A program made the translations under genes and the position numbers. A DNA stretch of 64,000 nucleotides, taken from NCBI RefSeq assembly GCF_900115475.1, contig NZ_FOWP01000008.1, positions 62,001 through 126,000 of the forward strand. Reading direction: 5' to 3'. Position 1 is the first letter of the stretch. Each line of letters opens with the position of its first letter. This document shows positions 43,879 through 53,650 of the stretch, piece after piece. Source of the DNA: Ectopseudomonas composti (GTDB lineage Bacteria > Pseudomonadota > Gammaproteobacteria > Pseudomonadales > Pseudomonadaceae). The notes beneath the pieces were generated by a model. It was not told where the DNA came from and ran no database searches. It was given only the letters and a program-made list of their open reading frames with translations.

Positions 43879-44775
43879 ATGCTCAGCCAACTGCGCGACC
43901 TCGACCTGCAACTGCTGCGGCTGTTCGTCACCGTGGTGGAGAGCGGCGGCTTCAGCGCCGCGCAGGGTGAGCTAGGCATTGGCCAGTCAACCATCAGCAC
44001 GCAGATGGCCAAGCTGGAAACCCGCCTGGGCTTTCGCCTGTGTGAACGCGGCAAGGCCGGCTTTCGCCTGACGCCCAAGGGGGAGCAGGTGCTGGCTGCC
44101 ACACGCAAGCTGTTCGCTGCCATCGAGACCTTCAAGGGCGAGGCTCAGGGCATGGCCGACAAGCTGCTCGGCGAGCTTCGTATCGGTCTGTCCGAAGCGC
44201 TGTCGAACGAGGTGATCGAGCGCATCGGCAAGGCCGTCGGGCGCTTTCGCCAGCGTAACCAGGCGGTGCAGATCGAACTGCTCAGCGCCATGCCCGCCGA
44301 GTTGGAGCGACGCCTGCTGCAGGACCAGTTGCAACTGGCCATCGGCTATTTTTCCGGCAGCCAGACGGCGCTGAATTATCAGCCGCTGTTCGACGAGCGC
44401 CAGCGCCTGTACTGCGGCCGCCTGCATCCACTGTTCGAACGGGCAACGCCGAGCGTCGATGACCTGCAGGACTGCGACCGGGTGCTGCATCCCTACCGTT
44501 TCATCGCTGCCGACGAGCCCTGGCAAGGCGGCAGCAGCAACGCCCGTTGCGAGCAGGTCGAGGGCAGCCTGGCGTTCATCCTCTCCGGCGCGCACCTGGG
44601 CTACCTGCCCGAGCACATTGCCCAGCCCTGGGTGGATCGCGACCAATTGCGCGCCCTGCCCGGCACCTGGGATTTCACCGTGCAGTTTCGTCTGGCCAGT
44701 CACCGCGGCCATCCGCCCAGCGAGGCGCAGCAGGCCTTCAGCGAAGATCTGCTGAACGCGTTCAGCACCTGCTGA
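43879..44775 (+). CDS. LysR-family transcriptional regulator
   Basis: This 298-residue protein has an N-terminal winged helix (LLRLFVTVVESGGFSAAQ... STISTQMAKLE) and a LysR effector domain. It is divergent from the binding-protein/agmatinase genes with 140 bp between starts, the normal arrangement for LysR control of that pair. ATG 43879 is chosen; an in-frame ATG at 43864 is possible. Effector unknown, perhaps agmatine or putrescine. Confidence 0.88.
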   Translation: MLSQLRDLDLQLLRLFVTVVESGGFSAAQGELGIGQSTISTQMAKLETRLGFRLCERGKAGFRLTPKGEQVLAATRKLFAAIETFKGEAQGMADKLLGELRIGLSEALSNEVIERIGKAVGRFRQRNQAVQIELLSAMPAELERRLLQDQLQLAIGYFSGSQTALNYQPLFDERQRLYCGRLHPLFERATPSVDDLQDCDRVLHPYRFIAADEPWQGGSSNARCEQVEGSLAFILSGAHLGYLPEHIAQPWVDRDQLRALPGTWDFTVQFRLASHRGHPPSEAQQAFSEDLLNAFSTC

Positions 44776-44830
44776 AACATCCGGGGTCTATAGTGGTTGT
44801 TCCTTCCTCACCACACCTTCTGGAGTACAC

Positions 44831-45385
44831 ATGAGCAAGACTTACAATGTCGCCGTGCTGGTCGGCAGCCTGCGCAAAGCCTCCATCAACCGCAAGCTGG
44901 CGCTGGCACTGGCCGAGCTGGCGCCTGCTTCGCTGAACCTGGAAATCCTCGAGATCGGCGATCTGCCGCTGTACAACGAAGACGCCGACGGCGACAGCGC
45001 TCCAGCCTCCTACGCGCCGTTTCGCAGCAAGCTGAAGGCGGCCGATGCAGTGCTGTTCGTCACTCCCGAATACAACCGCTCGATTCCCGGCGCGATGAAG
45101 AACGCCATCGACGTCGGCTCGCGTCCCTATGGCCAGAGCGGCTTCAGCGGCAAGCCGGGCGCCGTGCTCAGCGCCTCGCCAGGTGCCATCGGCGGCTTCG
45201 GCGCCAACCATCACCTGCGCCAGTGCCTGGTATTCCTCGACGTACACGTGCTGCAGCAGCCAGAAGCCTACCTCGGCGGCGCCGGCAACTTCTTCGACGA
45301 GAACGGCGTGCTCAGCGACGGTATCAAGCCCTTCCTGCAGAAGTTCATCGACGCCTACGCCGCCTGGGTGGCCAAGCAGGCCTGA
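44831..45385 (+). CDS. NADPH-dependent FMN reductase (ChrR/QR type)
   Basis: A 184-residue flavodoxin-like protein with the FMN-binding motif VGSLRKASINRKLA (about 11-24) and TPEYNRSIPGAMKNAID (near 77). Such enzymes reduce quinones, azo dyes or chromate and protect against oxidative stress. GGAG stands 7 nt before the ATG. Stand-alone gene; a GC-rich hairpin follows. Confidence 0.9.
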   Translation: MSKTYNVAVLVGSLRKASINRKLALALAELAPASLNLEILEIGDLPLYNEDADGDSAPASYAPFRSKLKAADAVLFVTPEYNRSIPGAMKNAIDVGSRPYGQSGFSGKPGAVLSASPGAIGGFGANHHLRQCLVFLDVHVLQQPEAYLGGAGNFFDENGVLSDGIKPFLQKFIDAYAAWVAKQA

Positions 45386-45391
45386 TGCCTT

Positions 45392-45414
45392 GCGCCGCCC
45401 CTTCCGGGCGGCGC
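45392..45414 (+). terminator. Hairpin after the FMN reductase
   Basis: GCGCCGCCC, a 5-nt loop and GGGCGGCGC (9-bp stem) begin 7 nt after the stop. Only TT follows, so termination may be weak. Confidence 0.5.
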
Positions 45415-45463
45415 TTCACTGTGCCGATATGCCCTGATCTGCGGCCTGAATGACACTGGCGAC

Positions 45464-45479
45464 TAGACCGACCGGTCTA
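45464..45479. promoter_or_regulatory. TetR operator
   Basis: TAGACCG and CGGTCTA (2-nt spacer) form a perfect inverted repeat 13 bp before the TetR-type gene. TAGACCG-type palindromes are typical operators of this regulator group, implying autoregulation of the regulator and hydrolase. Confidence 0.8.
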
Positions 45480-45492
45480 CATAATCCACGCC

Positions 45493-46068
45493 ATGACCAA
45501 GACCACTCGCGACAAACTCATCGACGCCATGATCGATGCCCTGCAACGCAAGGGCCTGCATGGCATCGGCCTGACCGAACTGCTGGCCAGCGCCGCTGCG
45601 CCGAAGGGCAGCCTCTATCACCACTTCCCAGGCGGCAAGACCGAGCTGGCCGTGGCCGCCATCGAGCGTGTCGGTCAGCGCGCCACGCAGGGGTTCGCCA
45701 CACTGTTCGAGCGTCAGTCCGACCCTCTCGAGGCATTCGCCACCTGGCTGCAGAACGCCATCGAGCAATTGCAGGGCAGCGTCTTCGAGCGCGGCTGCCC
45801 GCTGGCGGCCATCGCCCTGGAAAGTGGCCCCGAAGACAGTGAAATGCGCCTTGCCCTGGCCAATGCCTTCAGCGCCATTCGTGAAGCCCTGCAAGAGCAA
45901 CTGCAACGCCATGGCTACCCGCAACCGCAGGGCCTGGCCACCCTGTTCATCGCCCTCTACGAAGGCGGCCTGCTGCAAGCCCGCGTCGCCGGCAGCAGCG
46001 AGCCGCTGCAACAGGCCGTCGCCACCCTGCTGCACCTGACCCGCCAGCACAGCATGGAGCCAACCTGA
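45493..46068 (+). CDS. TetR-family repressor
   Basis: This 191-residue protein has the N-terminal TetR helix-turn-helix (GLTELLASAAAPKGSLYHHFPGGK with the typical YHHF) and a helical ligand domain. An inverted repeat overlaps its promoter region. It is followed after 1 nt by the alpha/beta hydrolase, so it likely controls that gene. Confidence 0.9.
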   Translation: MTKTTRDKLIDAMIDALQRKGLHGIGLTELLASAAAPKGSLYHHFPGGKTELAVAAIERVGQRATQGFATLFERQSDPLEAFATWLQNAIEQLQGSVFERGCPLAAIALESGPEDSEMRLALANAFSAIREALQEQLQRHGYPQPQGLATLFIALYEGGLLQARVAGSSEPLQQAVATLLHLTRQHSMEPT

Positions 46069-46069
46069 T

Positions 46070-46948
46070 ATGAGCACACCCATTCGCAGCGAAACACTGC
46101 CCCTGCTGGCACTCGACGACTATCAACTGGCCGCCACGCGCTATCACGCCGAGCGACCGCAGGCGCAACTGCTGATCGCCGGCGCCACCGGGGTGCCGCA
46201 GGGCTTCTATCGGCGCTTCGCCGAACATGCCGCCAGCCGCGGTTTCAATACCATGACCCTGGACTACCGTGGCATCGGCCAATCCAGGCCAGACAGCCTG
46301 CGCGGTTTCGAGATGGAGTATCTGGACTGGGCTCACCTCGACCTGGCCGCTGCGGTGGATCAGCACCGGCACGCCGAGCGCCCGCTGTTCATGATCGGCC
46401 ACTCCTTCGGCGGGCATGCCTTCGGCCTGCTGCCCAACCATGATCAGGTCGCCGGCTTCTACACCTTCGGCACCGGCGCCGGCTGGCACGGCTGGATGCC
46501 CAAGGCCGAGCAAATACGCGTGCTGGCCATGTGGCGGATGATCGGCCCGTTGATGACGCGCTACAAGGGCTACCTGGCCTGGAGCAAGCTGGGCATGGGC
46601 GAGGACTTGCCGCTAGGCGTGTACCGCCAGTGGAAACGCTGGTGCCGCTTCCCGCGCTACTTCTTCGACGACCCGCAGATGCTGGGGCTGGCCGAGCGCT
46701 TCGCCCAGGTGAACACGCCGATGGTGGCGCTCAACAGCCTGGACGATCTATGGGCACCGCCTGCCTCACGCGATGCCTTCATGGCCGCGTACGTCAACGC
46801 ACCCTACCAGGCGCGCACGCTCGACTCGCAGGCAGAAGGCCTGGGCACTATCGGTCATATGGGGTATTTCCGCCCGGCGGCGCAGCGTCTCTGGGACGAG
46901 ACCCTGGACTGGTTCGAACAATTGCGCGTCGAACAACGCGCGGCTTGA
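46070..46948 (+). CDS. Alpha/beta hydrolase
   Basis: This 292-residue protein has the nucleophile elbow GHSFGG (near 105), the oxyanion region AGATGVPQGFYRRFA and a late His in GTIGHMGYF (near 263). Substrate unknown; esterases of this type next to TetR genes often degrade a ligand of the regulator. It starts 1 nt after the TetR stop. Confidence 0.88.
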   Translation: MSTPIRSETLPLLALDDYQLAATRYHAERPQAQLLIAGATGVPQGFYRRFAEHAASRGFNTMTLDYRGIGQSRPDSLRGFEMEYLDWAHLDLAAAVDQHRHAERPLFMIGHSFGGHAFGLLPNHDQVAGFYTFGTGAGWHGWMPKAEQIRVLAMWRMIGPLMTRYKGYLAWSKLGMGEDLPLGVYRQWKRWCRFPRYFFDDPQMLGLAERFAQVNTPMVALNSLDDLWAPPASRDAFMAAYVNAPYQARTLDSQAEGLGTIGHMGYFRPAAQRLWDETLDWFEQLRVEQRAA

Positions 46949-46974
46949 ACAGGCCGGTGAAAACCATGGGCCAG

Positions 46975-47001
46975 AAAAAAGAAAACCCCGCGATTGCGGG
47001 G
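46975..47001 (-). terminator. Terminator of the Rsm-type sRNA
   Basis: On the minus strand CCCCGC, loop AATC and GCGGGG are followed by TTTTCTTTTTT. The hydrolase stop on the plus strand lies 26 nt away. Confidence 0.85.
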
Positions 47002-47100
47002 CCTTGCAGACTGTAGTCCTGACATCCTTGATCTGCTCACCATCCTGGCGGCTGTCCAGCGTGTCCCTGTTCGTCTAGGCGCTTCCTGCGCTGAATCCAT
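46975..47100 (-). ncRNA. Rsm-family (RsmX/Y/Z-type) regulatory sRNA
   Basis: The minus strand from about 47100 to 46975 would give an RNA of about 126 nt with seven GGA motifs, one in the loop of GCGCAGGAAGCGC (47079-47091), a hairpin also known from RsmY. It ends in a strong terminator. A perfect GacA box lies about 66 nt upstream and a TACTCT -10-like box (47113-47108) at the right distance. Such RNAs sequester the translational repressor RsmA/CsrA. No protein frame explains this conserved layout. Which Rsm paralogue it is cannot be told here. Confidence 0.85.
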
Positions 47101-47157
47101 GTCCGGCAGAGTACGCCCGTACCTGATCGACCGACAGTGGCGATAATCGGGACATCG

Positions 47158-47175
47158 TGTAAGCCATGGCTTACA
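47158..47175 (-). promoter_or_regulatory. GacA upstream activating sequence
   Basis: TGTAAGCCATGGCTTACA matches the GacA consensus TGTAAG-N6-CTTACA exactly, and with flanking bases gives a 20-bp perfect palindrome (47157-47176). Placed about 66 bp before the sRNA start, as in known rsmY/rsmZ promoters. Confidence 0.88.
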
Positions 47176-47331
47176 CAAATCCGCCCTGCGTCAGCTATCA
47201 CGCTTTCCCCGACTATCCCAAGTTGGGAGAAAGCATGTGACCATGTTTTTTGTGACGTACGTCTTGCTAGACTGCAGCTTGTCCTACAAAAACAACAGAC
47301 TCCGACAACGGCGGTCACTAGGGGCTAGAGT

Positions 47332-47991
47332 ATGCGCGCGGTCACCCTGCTTCTCGGTTGCCTGGCAACCTGCATCAGTACATTCGCCTCGGCCAATGGC
47401 CAGACCCAACTGGGCGACGCCAAACAGGCCATCGAACAGGCGTTCTGGAAGGACCTGTACGGTAAAGGCGGCACCACACTCTATTGCGGCCAGGCCTTCG
47501 CCCGCGAAAGCGGCACCCTGACTGCCAGCCCGATCTACAGCAGCAAGCAGCTCAAGAGTGCGATGCGCTGCGTCACCGACCGCCAGTGCACCATCATGAA
47601 CCCACGCTATCCGTATATCGTCGCCGACCTGCACAACTACTACCCGGCACTGACACGCGTCGAGCTGGTGCGGCGCAATGCGCAGTTCGGCGACCTGGCC
47701 GACGATGTGTCGAGCAAGTTCGCCGATATCGGCTGCGATATGAAAACCAGCTTCCAATTGGTGGAGCCGCGTGACGAAGCCAAGGGCAACATCGCTCGCG
47801 CGATCTTCTACATGCATATCGAATACGGCTTGCCCATTGTCGGCCTGGTGCCTATGTACAAGGCCTGGCACCGCATGGACCCGCCGGATGCCGAGGAAAA
47901 GGCGCGCAACGACAGGATCGAAACGCTGCAAGGCACGCGTAATCGCTTTATCGACGACCCTTCGCTAGTGGATCAATTGATCAGTGACTGA
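47332..47991 (+). CDS. Endonuclease-I-like periplasmic protein lacking the usual active-site motif
   Basis: This 219-residue protein has a signal peptide (cleavage near ASA, about 20-22). Its middle and end resemble EndA/Dns: LYCGQAF, VADLHNYYPAL, VEPRDEAKGNIARAIFYMHIEYGLPI, and WHRMDPPDAEEKARNDRI. The segment that normally holds the catalytic WEHVVPA is absent; the corresponding part reads SAMRCVTDRQCTIMNPRYPY. It may therefore be inactive or act by another route. Four cysteines could form disulfides in the periplasm. Near the Rsm sRNA but divergently read. Confidence 0.75.
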   Translation: MRAVTLLLGCLATCISTFASANGQTQLGDAKQAIEQAFWKDLYGKGGTTLYCGQAFARESGTLTASPIYSSKQLKSAMRCVTDRQCTIMNPRYPYIVADLHNYYPALTRVELVRRNAQFGDLADDVSSKFADIGCDMKTSFQLVEPRDEAKGNIARAIFYMHIEYGLPIVGLVPMYKAWHRMDPPDAEEKARNDRIETLQGTRNRFIDDPSLVDQLISD

Positions 47992-48075
47992 CTTCGATCA
48001 CTGTGGGAGGGGCTTTAGCCGCGACGAAACCACTGCGGATCGCCGGCAAGCCGGCTCCTACGTTTTGTGGACAGC

Positions 48076-48789
48076 CTACGCTCTGCGTTTGTGCAGCGAG
48101 CGCAGCTTGTAGCGGTCACCGGGATGGATCAGCCGTGCATAGCTGATCAGGTGATCGTCCGACCAGGTGCGGCGGATCACGCTCAGGCACGGCATGGCCG
48201 GGTCGATCTGCAGCAGCTCGGCCGTGCGCGCGTCCACCAGTACCGCCTCCACCACATGCTCGACATCCGAGATCGGGCAACTGGCGACCAACACTTCGTT
48301 GGGCGTGACCTGGGTGAAGTCGCTTTGCAGGTAATGCGGCACCCAGCGCGGGTTGACAAAGCGATCCTCGAGCTGGATCGGCAGACCGTCCTGCAGGTGC
48401 ACGAGGATGCTGTGAAACACCTCGCCGCCCAGGCGCAGCCCCAGACGCAGGGCCACTTCGTCATCGGCGGCGATGGCTTCGCAGCGCACCACTGCGTTGC
48501 TGTAGGCATGACCGCGGCCACGCACTTCGCTGGCGATGTTCATCACCTCGTGCAGCGGCGACTCGGCCTTGCGGTCGGTGACGAAGGTGCCAAGCCCGGC
48601 CTGGCGCACCAGATAACCCTTTTGCACAAGGTTCTGGATCGCCTTGTTGGCGGTCATGCGGCTGACGCCGAAATCGCGCGCCAACTGCTCCTCGGGTGGA
48701 ATCTGGTGATTGACCGGATAGGCGCCGCCGTGAATGCGCTCGAGGAGAAAATCCTCGATGGCCTTGTAACGCGGGGTGGGACTGGTCAC
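48076..48789 (-). CDS. hutC: HutC repressor of histidine utilisation
   Basis: This 237-residue GntR/HutC-family protein has an N-terminal winged helix (IPPEEQLARDFGVSRMTANKAI, about 28-49) and a UTRA ligand domain that binds urocanate. GTG 48789 has AAGGAG 5 nt upstream, fixing this start. It is the last gene of the hut operon, and matching operators (TGTATATACA) stand between hutI and hutD. Confidence 0.9.
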   Translation of the reverse strand: MTSPTPRYKAIEDFLLERIHGGAYPVNHQIPPEEQLARDFGVSRMTANKAIQNLVQKGYLVRQAGLGTFVTDRKAESPLHEVMNIASEVRGRGHAYSNAVVRCEAIAADDEVALRLGLRLGGEVFHSILVHLQDGLPIQLEDRFVNPRWVPHYLQSDFTQVTPNEVLVASCPISDVEHVVEAVLVDARTAELLQIDPAMPCLSVIRRTWSDDHLISYARLIHPGDRYKLRSLHKRRA

Positions 48790-48916
48790 GGCTGCTCCTT
48801 GGATATGCCCGGTGCGCGGATGATAGCGGAGCGAGCCGCTCCGCTCCCAGCGCCGTAGCCCGGCTGCAATCTGAGGGCTTGATGCCAAGACCCGGATTGC
48901 CTCCGCGCGGCGCGAT

Positions 48917-50452
48917 TCAGCCGACCGAAGGCAGCATGCCGGCCAGCAGCAACGGTGTCAGCACGCGCTCGGCGAGCAGTGCATCGGCGGCGGCGATGTC
49001 CGGGGCGAAGAAGCGGTCCTCGACGTAGTACGGCACCTTGGCGCGCAACACCTGGCGCGCCTGCTCCAGCGCCGGCGTACTCTGCAGGCCTTCACGGAAG
49101 TCCAGCCCCTGGCAGGCACCCAGCCATTCCACAGCAAGCACGCCACGGGTGTTGGCGGCCATGTCCCACAGACGCTTGCCGGCAGCCGGGGCCATGGACA
49201 CGTGGTCTTCCTGGTTGGCCGAAGTCGGCAGGCTGTCGACGCTGTGCGGATGGGCCAGGGCCTTGTTCTCGCTGGCCAATGCCGCGGCAGTGACCTGGGC
49301 GATCATGAAGCCGGAGTTGACCCCGCCATTGGCCACCAGGAACGGCGGCAGTTGCGACATGTGCTTGTCCATCATCAGCGAGATGCGCCGCTCGGACAGC
49401 GCGCCGATTTCAGCGATGGCCAGGGCGATATTGTCGGCAGCCATGGCCACGGGTTCTGCGTGGAAGTTGCCACCGGAAATCACCTCGCCTTCGGCGGCGA
49501 ACACCAGCGGGTTGTCGGATACCGCGTTGGCTTCCACAGCCAGCACTTCGGCGGCCTGGCGCAGCTGGGTAAGGCAGGCGCCCATGACTTGCGGCTGGCA
49601 GCGCAGCGAGTACGGGTCCTGCACCTTGTCGCAGGCGGCGTGGGAACGGCCGATTTCACTGCTGTCGCCGAGCAGATGGCGGAAGGCAGCCGCCGCGTCG
49701 ATCTGCCCACGCTGGCCACGAGCGGCATGAATGCGCGAATCGAACGGTGAGCGCGAACCGAGCAGTGCCTCGACGCTGAGCGCACCGCAGACGCTGGCGG
49801 CGGCGTACAGGTCTTCACCTTCGAACAAACCGCGCAGTGCGTAGGCGGTGGATACCTGAGTGCCGTTGAGCAGCGCAAGGCCCTCCTTGGCGGCCAGGGT
49901 CATCGGCTCCAGGCCGGCGATGGCCAGCGCCTCGGTGGCCGGCAGCCACTGGCCCTTGTGGCGCGCCTGGCTTTCGCCGAGCAGCACCAGCGACATATGC
50001 GCCAGCGGCGCCAGGTCACCGGAGGCACCGACCGAGCCTTTCAGCGGGATATGTGGATAGACCTCGGCATTGACCAGGGCGATCAGCGCGTCGATCACCT
50101 GGCGGCGGATGCCGGAAAAGCCACGCGCCAGGCTGTTGATCTTCAGCAACATGATCAGCCGCACCATGGCATCGCTCAGCGGCTCGCCGATGCCGGCGGC
50201 ATGGGACAGCACCAGCGAACGCTGCAGCTTTTCCAGATCGTCGTTGGCGATGCGGGTCGAGGCCAGCAGGCCGAAACCGGTGTTGATGCCGTAGGCGGTG
50301 CGGCCCTCGGCGATGATCTGATTGACGCAAGCGACACTGGCGTCGATGGCCTGATGGGCACTGGCGTCTAGGGTCAGGTGCACGGGCGCCTGGTAGGCGG
50401 CGCGCAGGTCGGCCAGGGTTAGTTGGCCGGGTTTCAGGTTCAGGGTGTTCAT
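48917..50452 (-). CDS. hutH: Histidine ammonia-lyase
   Basis: HutH deaminates L-histidine to trans-urocanate. The 511-residue length is standard and the MIO-forming triad ASG is in [14 protein letters not shown] (near 143). Other family segments: [10 protein letters not shown] (near 54), [14 protein letters not shown] (near 278). It follows hutU on the same strand after 116 nt; a 9-bp hairpin (50537-50557) lies in that gap. Confidence 0.96.
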   Translation of the reverse strand: MNTLNLKPGQLTLADLRAAYQAPVHLTLDASAHQAIDASVACVNQIIAEGRTAYGINTGFGLLASTRIANDDLEKLQRSLVLSHAAGIGEPLSDAMVRLIMLLKINSLARGFSGIRRQVIDALIALVNAEVYPHIPLKGSVGASGDLAPLAHMSLVLLGESQARHKGQWLPATEALAIAGLEPMTLAAKEGLALLNGTQVSTAYALRGLFEGEDLYAAASVCGALSVEALLGSRSPFDSRIHAARGQRGQIDAAAAFRHLLGDSSEIGRSHAACDKVQDPYSLRCQPQVMGACLTQLRQAAEVLAVEANAVSDNPLVFAAEGEVISGGNFHAEPVAMAADNIALAIAEIGALSERRISLMMDKHMSQLPPFLVANGGVNSGFMIAQVTAAALASENKALAHPHSVDSLPTSANQEDHVSMAPAAGKRLWDMAANTRGVLAVEWLGACQGLDFREGLQSTPALEQARQVLRAKVPYYVEDRFFAPDIAAADALLAERVLTPLLLAGMLPSVG

Positions 50453-50536
50453 GTTCTGTTCTTCCACGGTTGAGTTCGCGCCTGGCGAATCAGAGCCGAA
50501 TAATGGCTGAAGTCGCGATGCTTGCAGTGATTGATG

Positions 50537-50557
50537 CGCCGGCCCAGCGGGCCGGCG
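50537..50557. repeat. Hairpin between hutU and hutH
   Basis: CGCCGGCCC, loop AGC and GGGCCGGCG form a 9-bp stem just after the hutU stop on the minus strand. Without a T-run it more likely modulates mRNA stability than ends transcription. Confidence 0.6.
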
Positions 50558-50568
50558 TCGAACTTGCC

Positions 50569-52230
50569 TTAACCGATCATCGGCAGGTTCAGGCCCTGCT
50601 CCTTGGCGCAATCGATGGCGATCTGGTAACCGGCATCGGCATGACGCATCACGCCGGTGCCCGGGTCGTTGGTCAGCACGCGGGCAATGCGCGCGGCAGC
50701 TTCGTCGGTGCCATCACATACGATGACCATACCCGAATGCTGGGAGAAGCCCATGCCCACACCGCCGCCGTGGTGCAGCGACACCCAGGTCGCACCGCTG
50801 GCGGTGTTGAGCAGGGCGTTGAGCAGCGGCCAGTCGGACACAGCGTCGGAGCCGTCCTGCATGGCCTCGGTTTCGCGGTTGGGGCTGGATACCGAGCCGC
50901 TGTCAAGGTGGTCGCGGCCGATGACGATGGGCGCACTCAGCTCACCCGAACGCACCATCTCATTGAAGGCCAGGCCGAGCTTGGCGCGCTGGCCCAGGCC
51001 GACCCAGCAGATACGCGCCGGCAGGCCCTGGAAGGCGATGCGCTCGCGGGCCATGTCCAGCCAGCGGTGCAGGTGGGCGTCGTCCGGGATCAGCTCCTTG
51101 ACCTTGGCGTCGGTCTTGTAAATGTCTTCGGGGTTGCCGGACAGCGCCGCCCAGCGGAACGGGCCGATGCCACGGCAGAACAGCGGACGGATATAGGCCG
51201 GGACGAAACCGGGGAAGTCGAAGGCATTGCTCACGCCTTCTTCCTTGGCCATCTGGCGGATGTTGTTGCCGTAGTCGAAGGTCGGCACGCCCATCTTCTG
51301 GAAGTCGAGCATGGCCTGTACATGCACAGCCATGGACTGCTTGGCAGCCTTGACCACGCCAGCCGGGTCGGTGGCTGCACGATCCTTGTATTCGGCCCAG
51401 CTCCAGCCGATCGGCAGGTAGCCGTTGAGCGGATCGTGGGCGCTGGTCTGGTCGGTGACCATATCCGGGCGCACGCCACGACGTACCAATTCCGGCAGGA
51501 TCTCGGCAGCGTTGCCCAGCAGGGCGACGGAGATGGCCTTGCCTTCGGCGCAGTATTTGGCGATGCGCGCTAGGGCGTCGTCCAGATCGGTGGCCTGCTC
51601 GTCGACGTAACGGCTGCGCAGGCGGAAGTCGATGCTGCTCTGCTGGCATTCGATGTTCAGCGAGCAGGCGCCGGCCAGGGTGGCGGCCAGCGGCTGGGCG
51701 CCGCCCATGCCACCCAGGCCTGCGGTCAGCACCCAACGGCCCTTGAGGTTGCCGGCGTAGTGCTGGCGACCGGCTTCGACGAAGGTTTCATAGGTGCCCT
51801 GGACGATGCCCTGGCTGCCGATGTAGATCCAGCTGCCGGCGGTCATCTGGCCGTACATGGCCAGGCCCTTGGCATCCAGCTCGTTGAAGTGTTCCCAGCT
51901 CGCCCAATGCGGCACCAGGTTGGAGTTGGCGATCAGCACGCGCGGGGCGTTGCTGTGGGTCTTGAACACGCCGACCGGCTTGCCGGACTGCACCAGCAGG
52001 GTCTCGTCGTCATTCAGATTGGTCAGGCTCTCGACGATCTTGTCGTAGCACTCCCAGTTGCGCGCGGCGCGGCCGATGCCGCCATACACCACCAGCTCCT
52101 TGGGGTTCTCGGCCACGTCCGGGTCGAGGTTGTTCATCAGCATGCGCAGCGGCGCTTCGGTCAGCCAGCTCTTGGCGGTGAGCGTGGTGCCGCGCGGGGC
52201 GCGGATTTCGGTGTCGCGGAACTTGGTCAT
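50569..52230 (-). CDS. hutU: Urocanate hydratase
   Basis: HutU converts urocanate to imidazolonepropionate using tightly bound NAD. The 553-residue length matches the family; [10 protein letters not shown] (near 170) is the NAD-binding motif and the catalytic-site segment [13 protein letters not shown] (near 350) is conserved. Operon gene between the permease and hutH. Confidence 0.96.
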   Translation of the reverse strand: MTKFRDTEIRAPRGTTLTAKSWLTEAPLRMLMNNLDPDVAENPKELVVYGGIGRAARNWECYDKIVESLTNLNDDETLLVQSGKPVGVFKTHSNAPRVLIANSNLVPHWASWEHFNELDAKGLAMYGQMTAGSWIYIGSQGIVQGTYETFVEAGRQHYAGNLKGRWVLTAGLGGMGGAQPLAATLAGACSLNIECQQSSIDFRLRSRYVDEQATDLDDALARIAKYCAEGKAISVALLGNAAEILPELVRRGVRPDMVTDQTSAHDPLNGYLPIGWSWAEYKDRAATDPAGVVKAAKQSMAVHVQAMLDFQKMGVPTFDYGNNIRQMAKEEGVSNAFDFPGFVPAYIRPLFCRGIGPFRWAALSGNPEDIYKTDAKVKELIPDDAHLHRWLDMARERIAFQGLPARICWVGLGQRAKLGLAFNEMVRSGELSAPIVIGRDHLDSGSVSSPNRETEAMQDGSDAVSDWPLLNALLNTASGATWVSLHHGGGVGMGFSQHSGMVIVCDGTDEAAARIARVLTNDPGTGVMRHADAGYQIAIDCAKEQGLNLPMIG

Positions 52231-52268
52231 GTTGCGGGCTCCTGTGGGAACGGGTCAGTGGTGGGCGG

Positions 52269-53594
52269 TCAGAGCCAACCCAGAAATTGGGCGAGGTAAG
52301 CCAGGGGAATGGCGAACAGCAGGCTGAGCAGGGTGCGCTGCAGCCAGATCAGCAGCAGGTGGCCCAGGCTCAGCGGAATCCGCGTGGCCAGCACGCAGGG
52401 AATCGAGGCCGAGAGAAACAGCACGCTGCTGACCGAGACGATGGCGGTGACGAACTTCACCAGCACGTCGGCGTCCTTGAGCAGCATCGCCGGCAGGAAC
52501 ATCTCGGCCAGGCCGGCGGAGATGGCGCGGGCTACCTGCATGGGCTCGTCCAGACCGAACAGCCAGGTCAGCGGGTAGAGCAACACGCCGAGGGCGTCGA
52601 ACAGCGGCGTGTACTTGGCAGCGAGTAAGCCGAGCAGGCCGACGGCGAGAATGCTCGGCAGGATCGCTGCGGTCATACGCAGGCCATCGACGAAGGTTTC
52701 ACGCAGTGCCGACCACAGCGACGGCGCATTGCTGGCCTGCTCCATCCCGGCGCGCCAGGCACTGCCCAGGCGGCTTTCGCCGGGTTGCAGTTGCGCCTCA
52801 GGCGTGGACTCGGACGGCAGCCGTGACAGCGGATAGATGCGCGCGCTGATCGCGGTGACGGCGAAGGTCACCGCCATGGCGCCCCAGAAATACAGGTTCC
52901 ACTGCCCCATCAGGCCCAGGGTCTTGGCGATGATCACCATGAACGGCGCCGACACAGTGGAGAAGCCAGTGGCGATGATCGCCGCCTCGCGCACGCTGTA
53001 ATGGCCCTGCTGGTACATGCGGTCGGTGATCAACAGGCCCACCGAGTAGCTGCCGACGAAGGACGCCACGGCGTCGATGGCCGATTTGCCCGGCGTGCGC
53101 CAGATCGGCCGCATTACCGGCTGCATCAGCACGCCGATCAGCTCCAGCAGGCCGAAGCCAATCAGGAACACCAGGGCCAGCGAACCCAGCGGCACGATCA
53201 GCGCCAGGCTGAGCACCAGCTTCTCGAACAGGAACGGCAGCATGTCCGGCTGATACAGCGCCTGTGGGCCGAGCTGCAGCAGGTAGGCGGCGCCGATCAG
53301 CAGGCCGAACACCTTGAGCACGCTGAATACGCTATGGGTCAGGCTGCGCCGCCAGCTGCCGTCGAGCCAGGGCGCCAGCGCGCCATAGAGCATGAACAGC
53401 AGCGCCACGCCGATCACCAGTGGCCGCGCATGCAGTTGCAGGGCGCTGGCAGCGTGATCGAGGAGGATGGTCGAGCGCCCGGCGATCTCGAACGGCACGA
53501 AGAACAGCAGCAGGCCGATCAGGCTGTAACCCAGCAAACGCGCCAGGGCGCGCGGGCGCGACACGCCGGCGCTCAGCGGCAGGGACTCAGACAT
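52269..53594 (-). CDS. YjiH/GATE-type membrane protein in the hut operon
   Basis: A 441-residue protein with about ten membrane helices and nucleoside-recognition (GATE) features such as GKSAIDAVASFVGSYSVGLLITD and ILPSILAVGLLGLLA. The gene lies between hutG and hutU, so it may import or sense histidine or urocanate; YjiH relatives have no firmly known substrate. AGGAG precedes ATG 53594. A 15-codon leader frame (53634-53587) overlaps its start. Confidence 0.8.
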   Translation of the reverse strand: MSESLPLSAGVSRPRALARLLGYSLIGLLLFFVPFEIAGRSTILLDHAASALQLHARPLVIGVALLFMLYGALAPWLDGSWRRSLTHSVFSVLKVFGLLIGAAYLLQLGPQALYQPDMLPFLFEKLVLSLALIVPLGSLALVFLIGFGLLELIGVLMQPVMRPIWRTPGKSAIDAVASFVGSYSVGLLITDRMYQQGHYSVREAAIIATGFSTVSAPFMVIIAKTLGLMGQWNLYFWGAMAVTFAVTAISARIYPLSRLPSESTPEAQLQPGESRLGSAWRAGMEQASNAPSLWSALRETFVDGLRMTAAILPSILAVGLLGLLAAKYTPLFDALGVLLYPLTWLFGLDEPMQVARAISAGLAEMFLPAMLLKDADVLVKFVTAIVSVSSVLFLSASIPCVLATRIPLSLGHLLLIWLQRTLLSLLFAIPLAYLAQFLGWL

Positions 53595-53634
53595 GACGCG
53601 GCTCCTGGCCGCTGCGGCGAACGGTGGTGAACAT
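53587..53634 (-). CDS. 15-aa leader peptide overlapping the hut membrane protein start
   Basis: GAGGAAAC precedes an ATG giving MFTTVRRSGQEPRHV, whose TGA lies 3 nt beyond the ATG of the next gene. A short coupled upstream frame can tune translation of the membrane protein. It lies after an ACAACAACAA stretch (53660-53651) that fits an Hfq/Crc binding motif. Confidence 0.35.
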   Translation of the reverse strand: MFTTVRRSGQEPRHV

Positions 53635-53650
53635 CGGGGTTTCCTCGTAA

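Noticed and set aside
47157..47176. Palindrome containing ATG on both strands, each opening a short frame starting MAYT
   Set aside because: The palindrome is a GacA box; the short frames (24 and 30 codons) lack ribosome sites and end in unrelated sequence.
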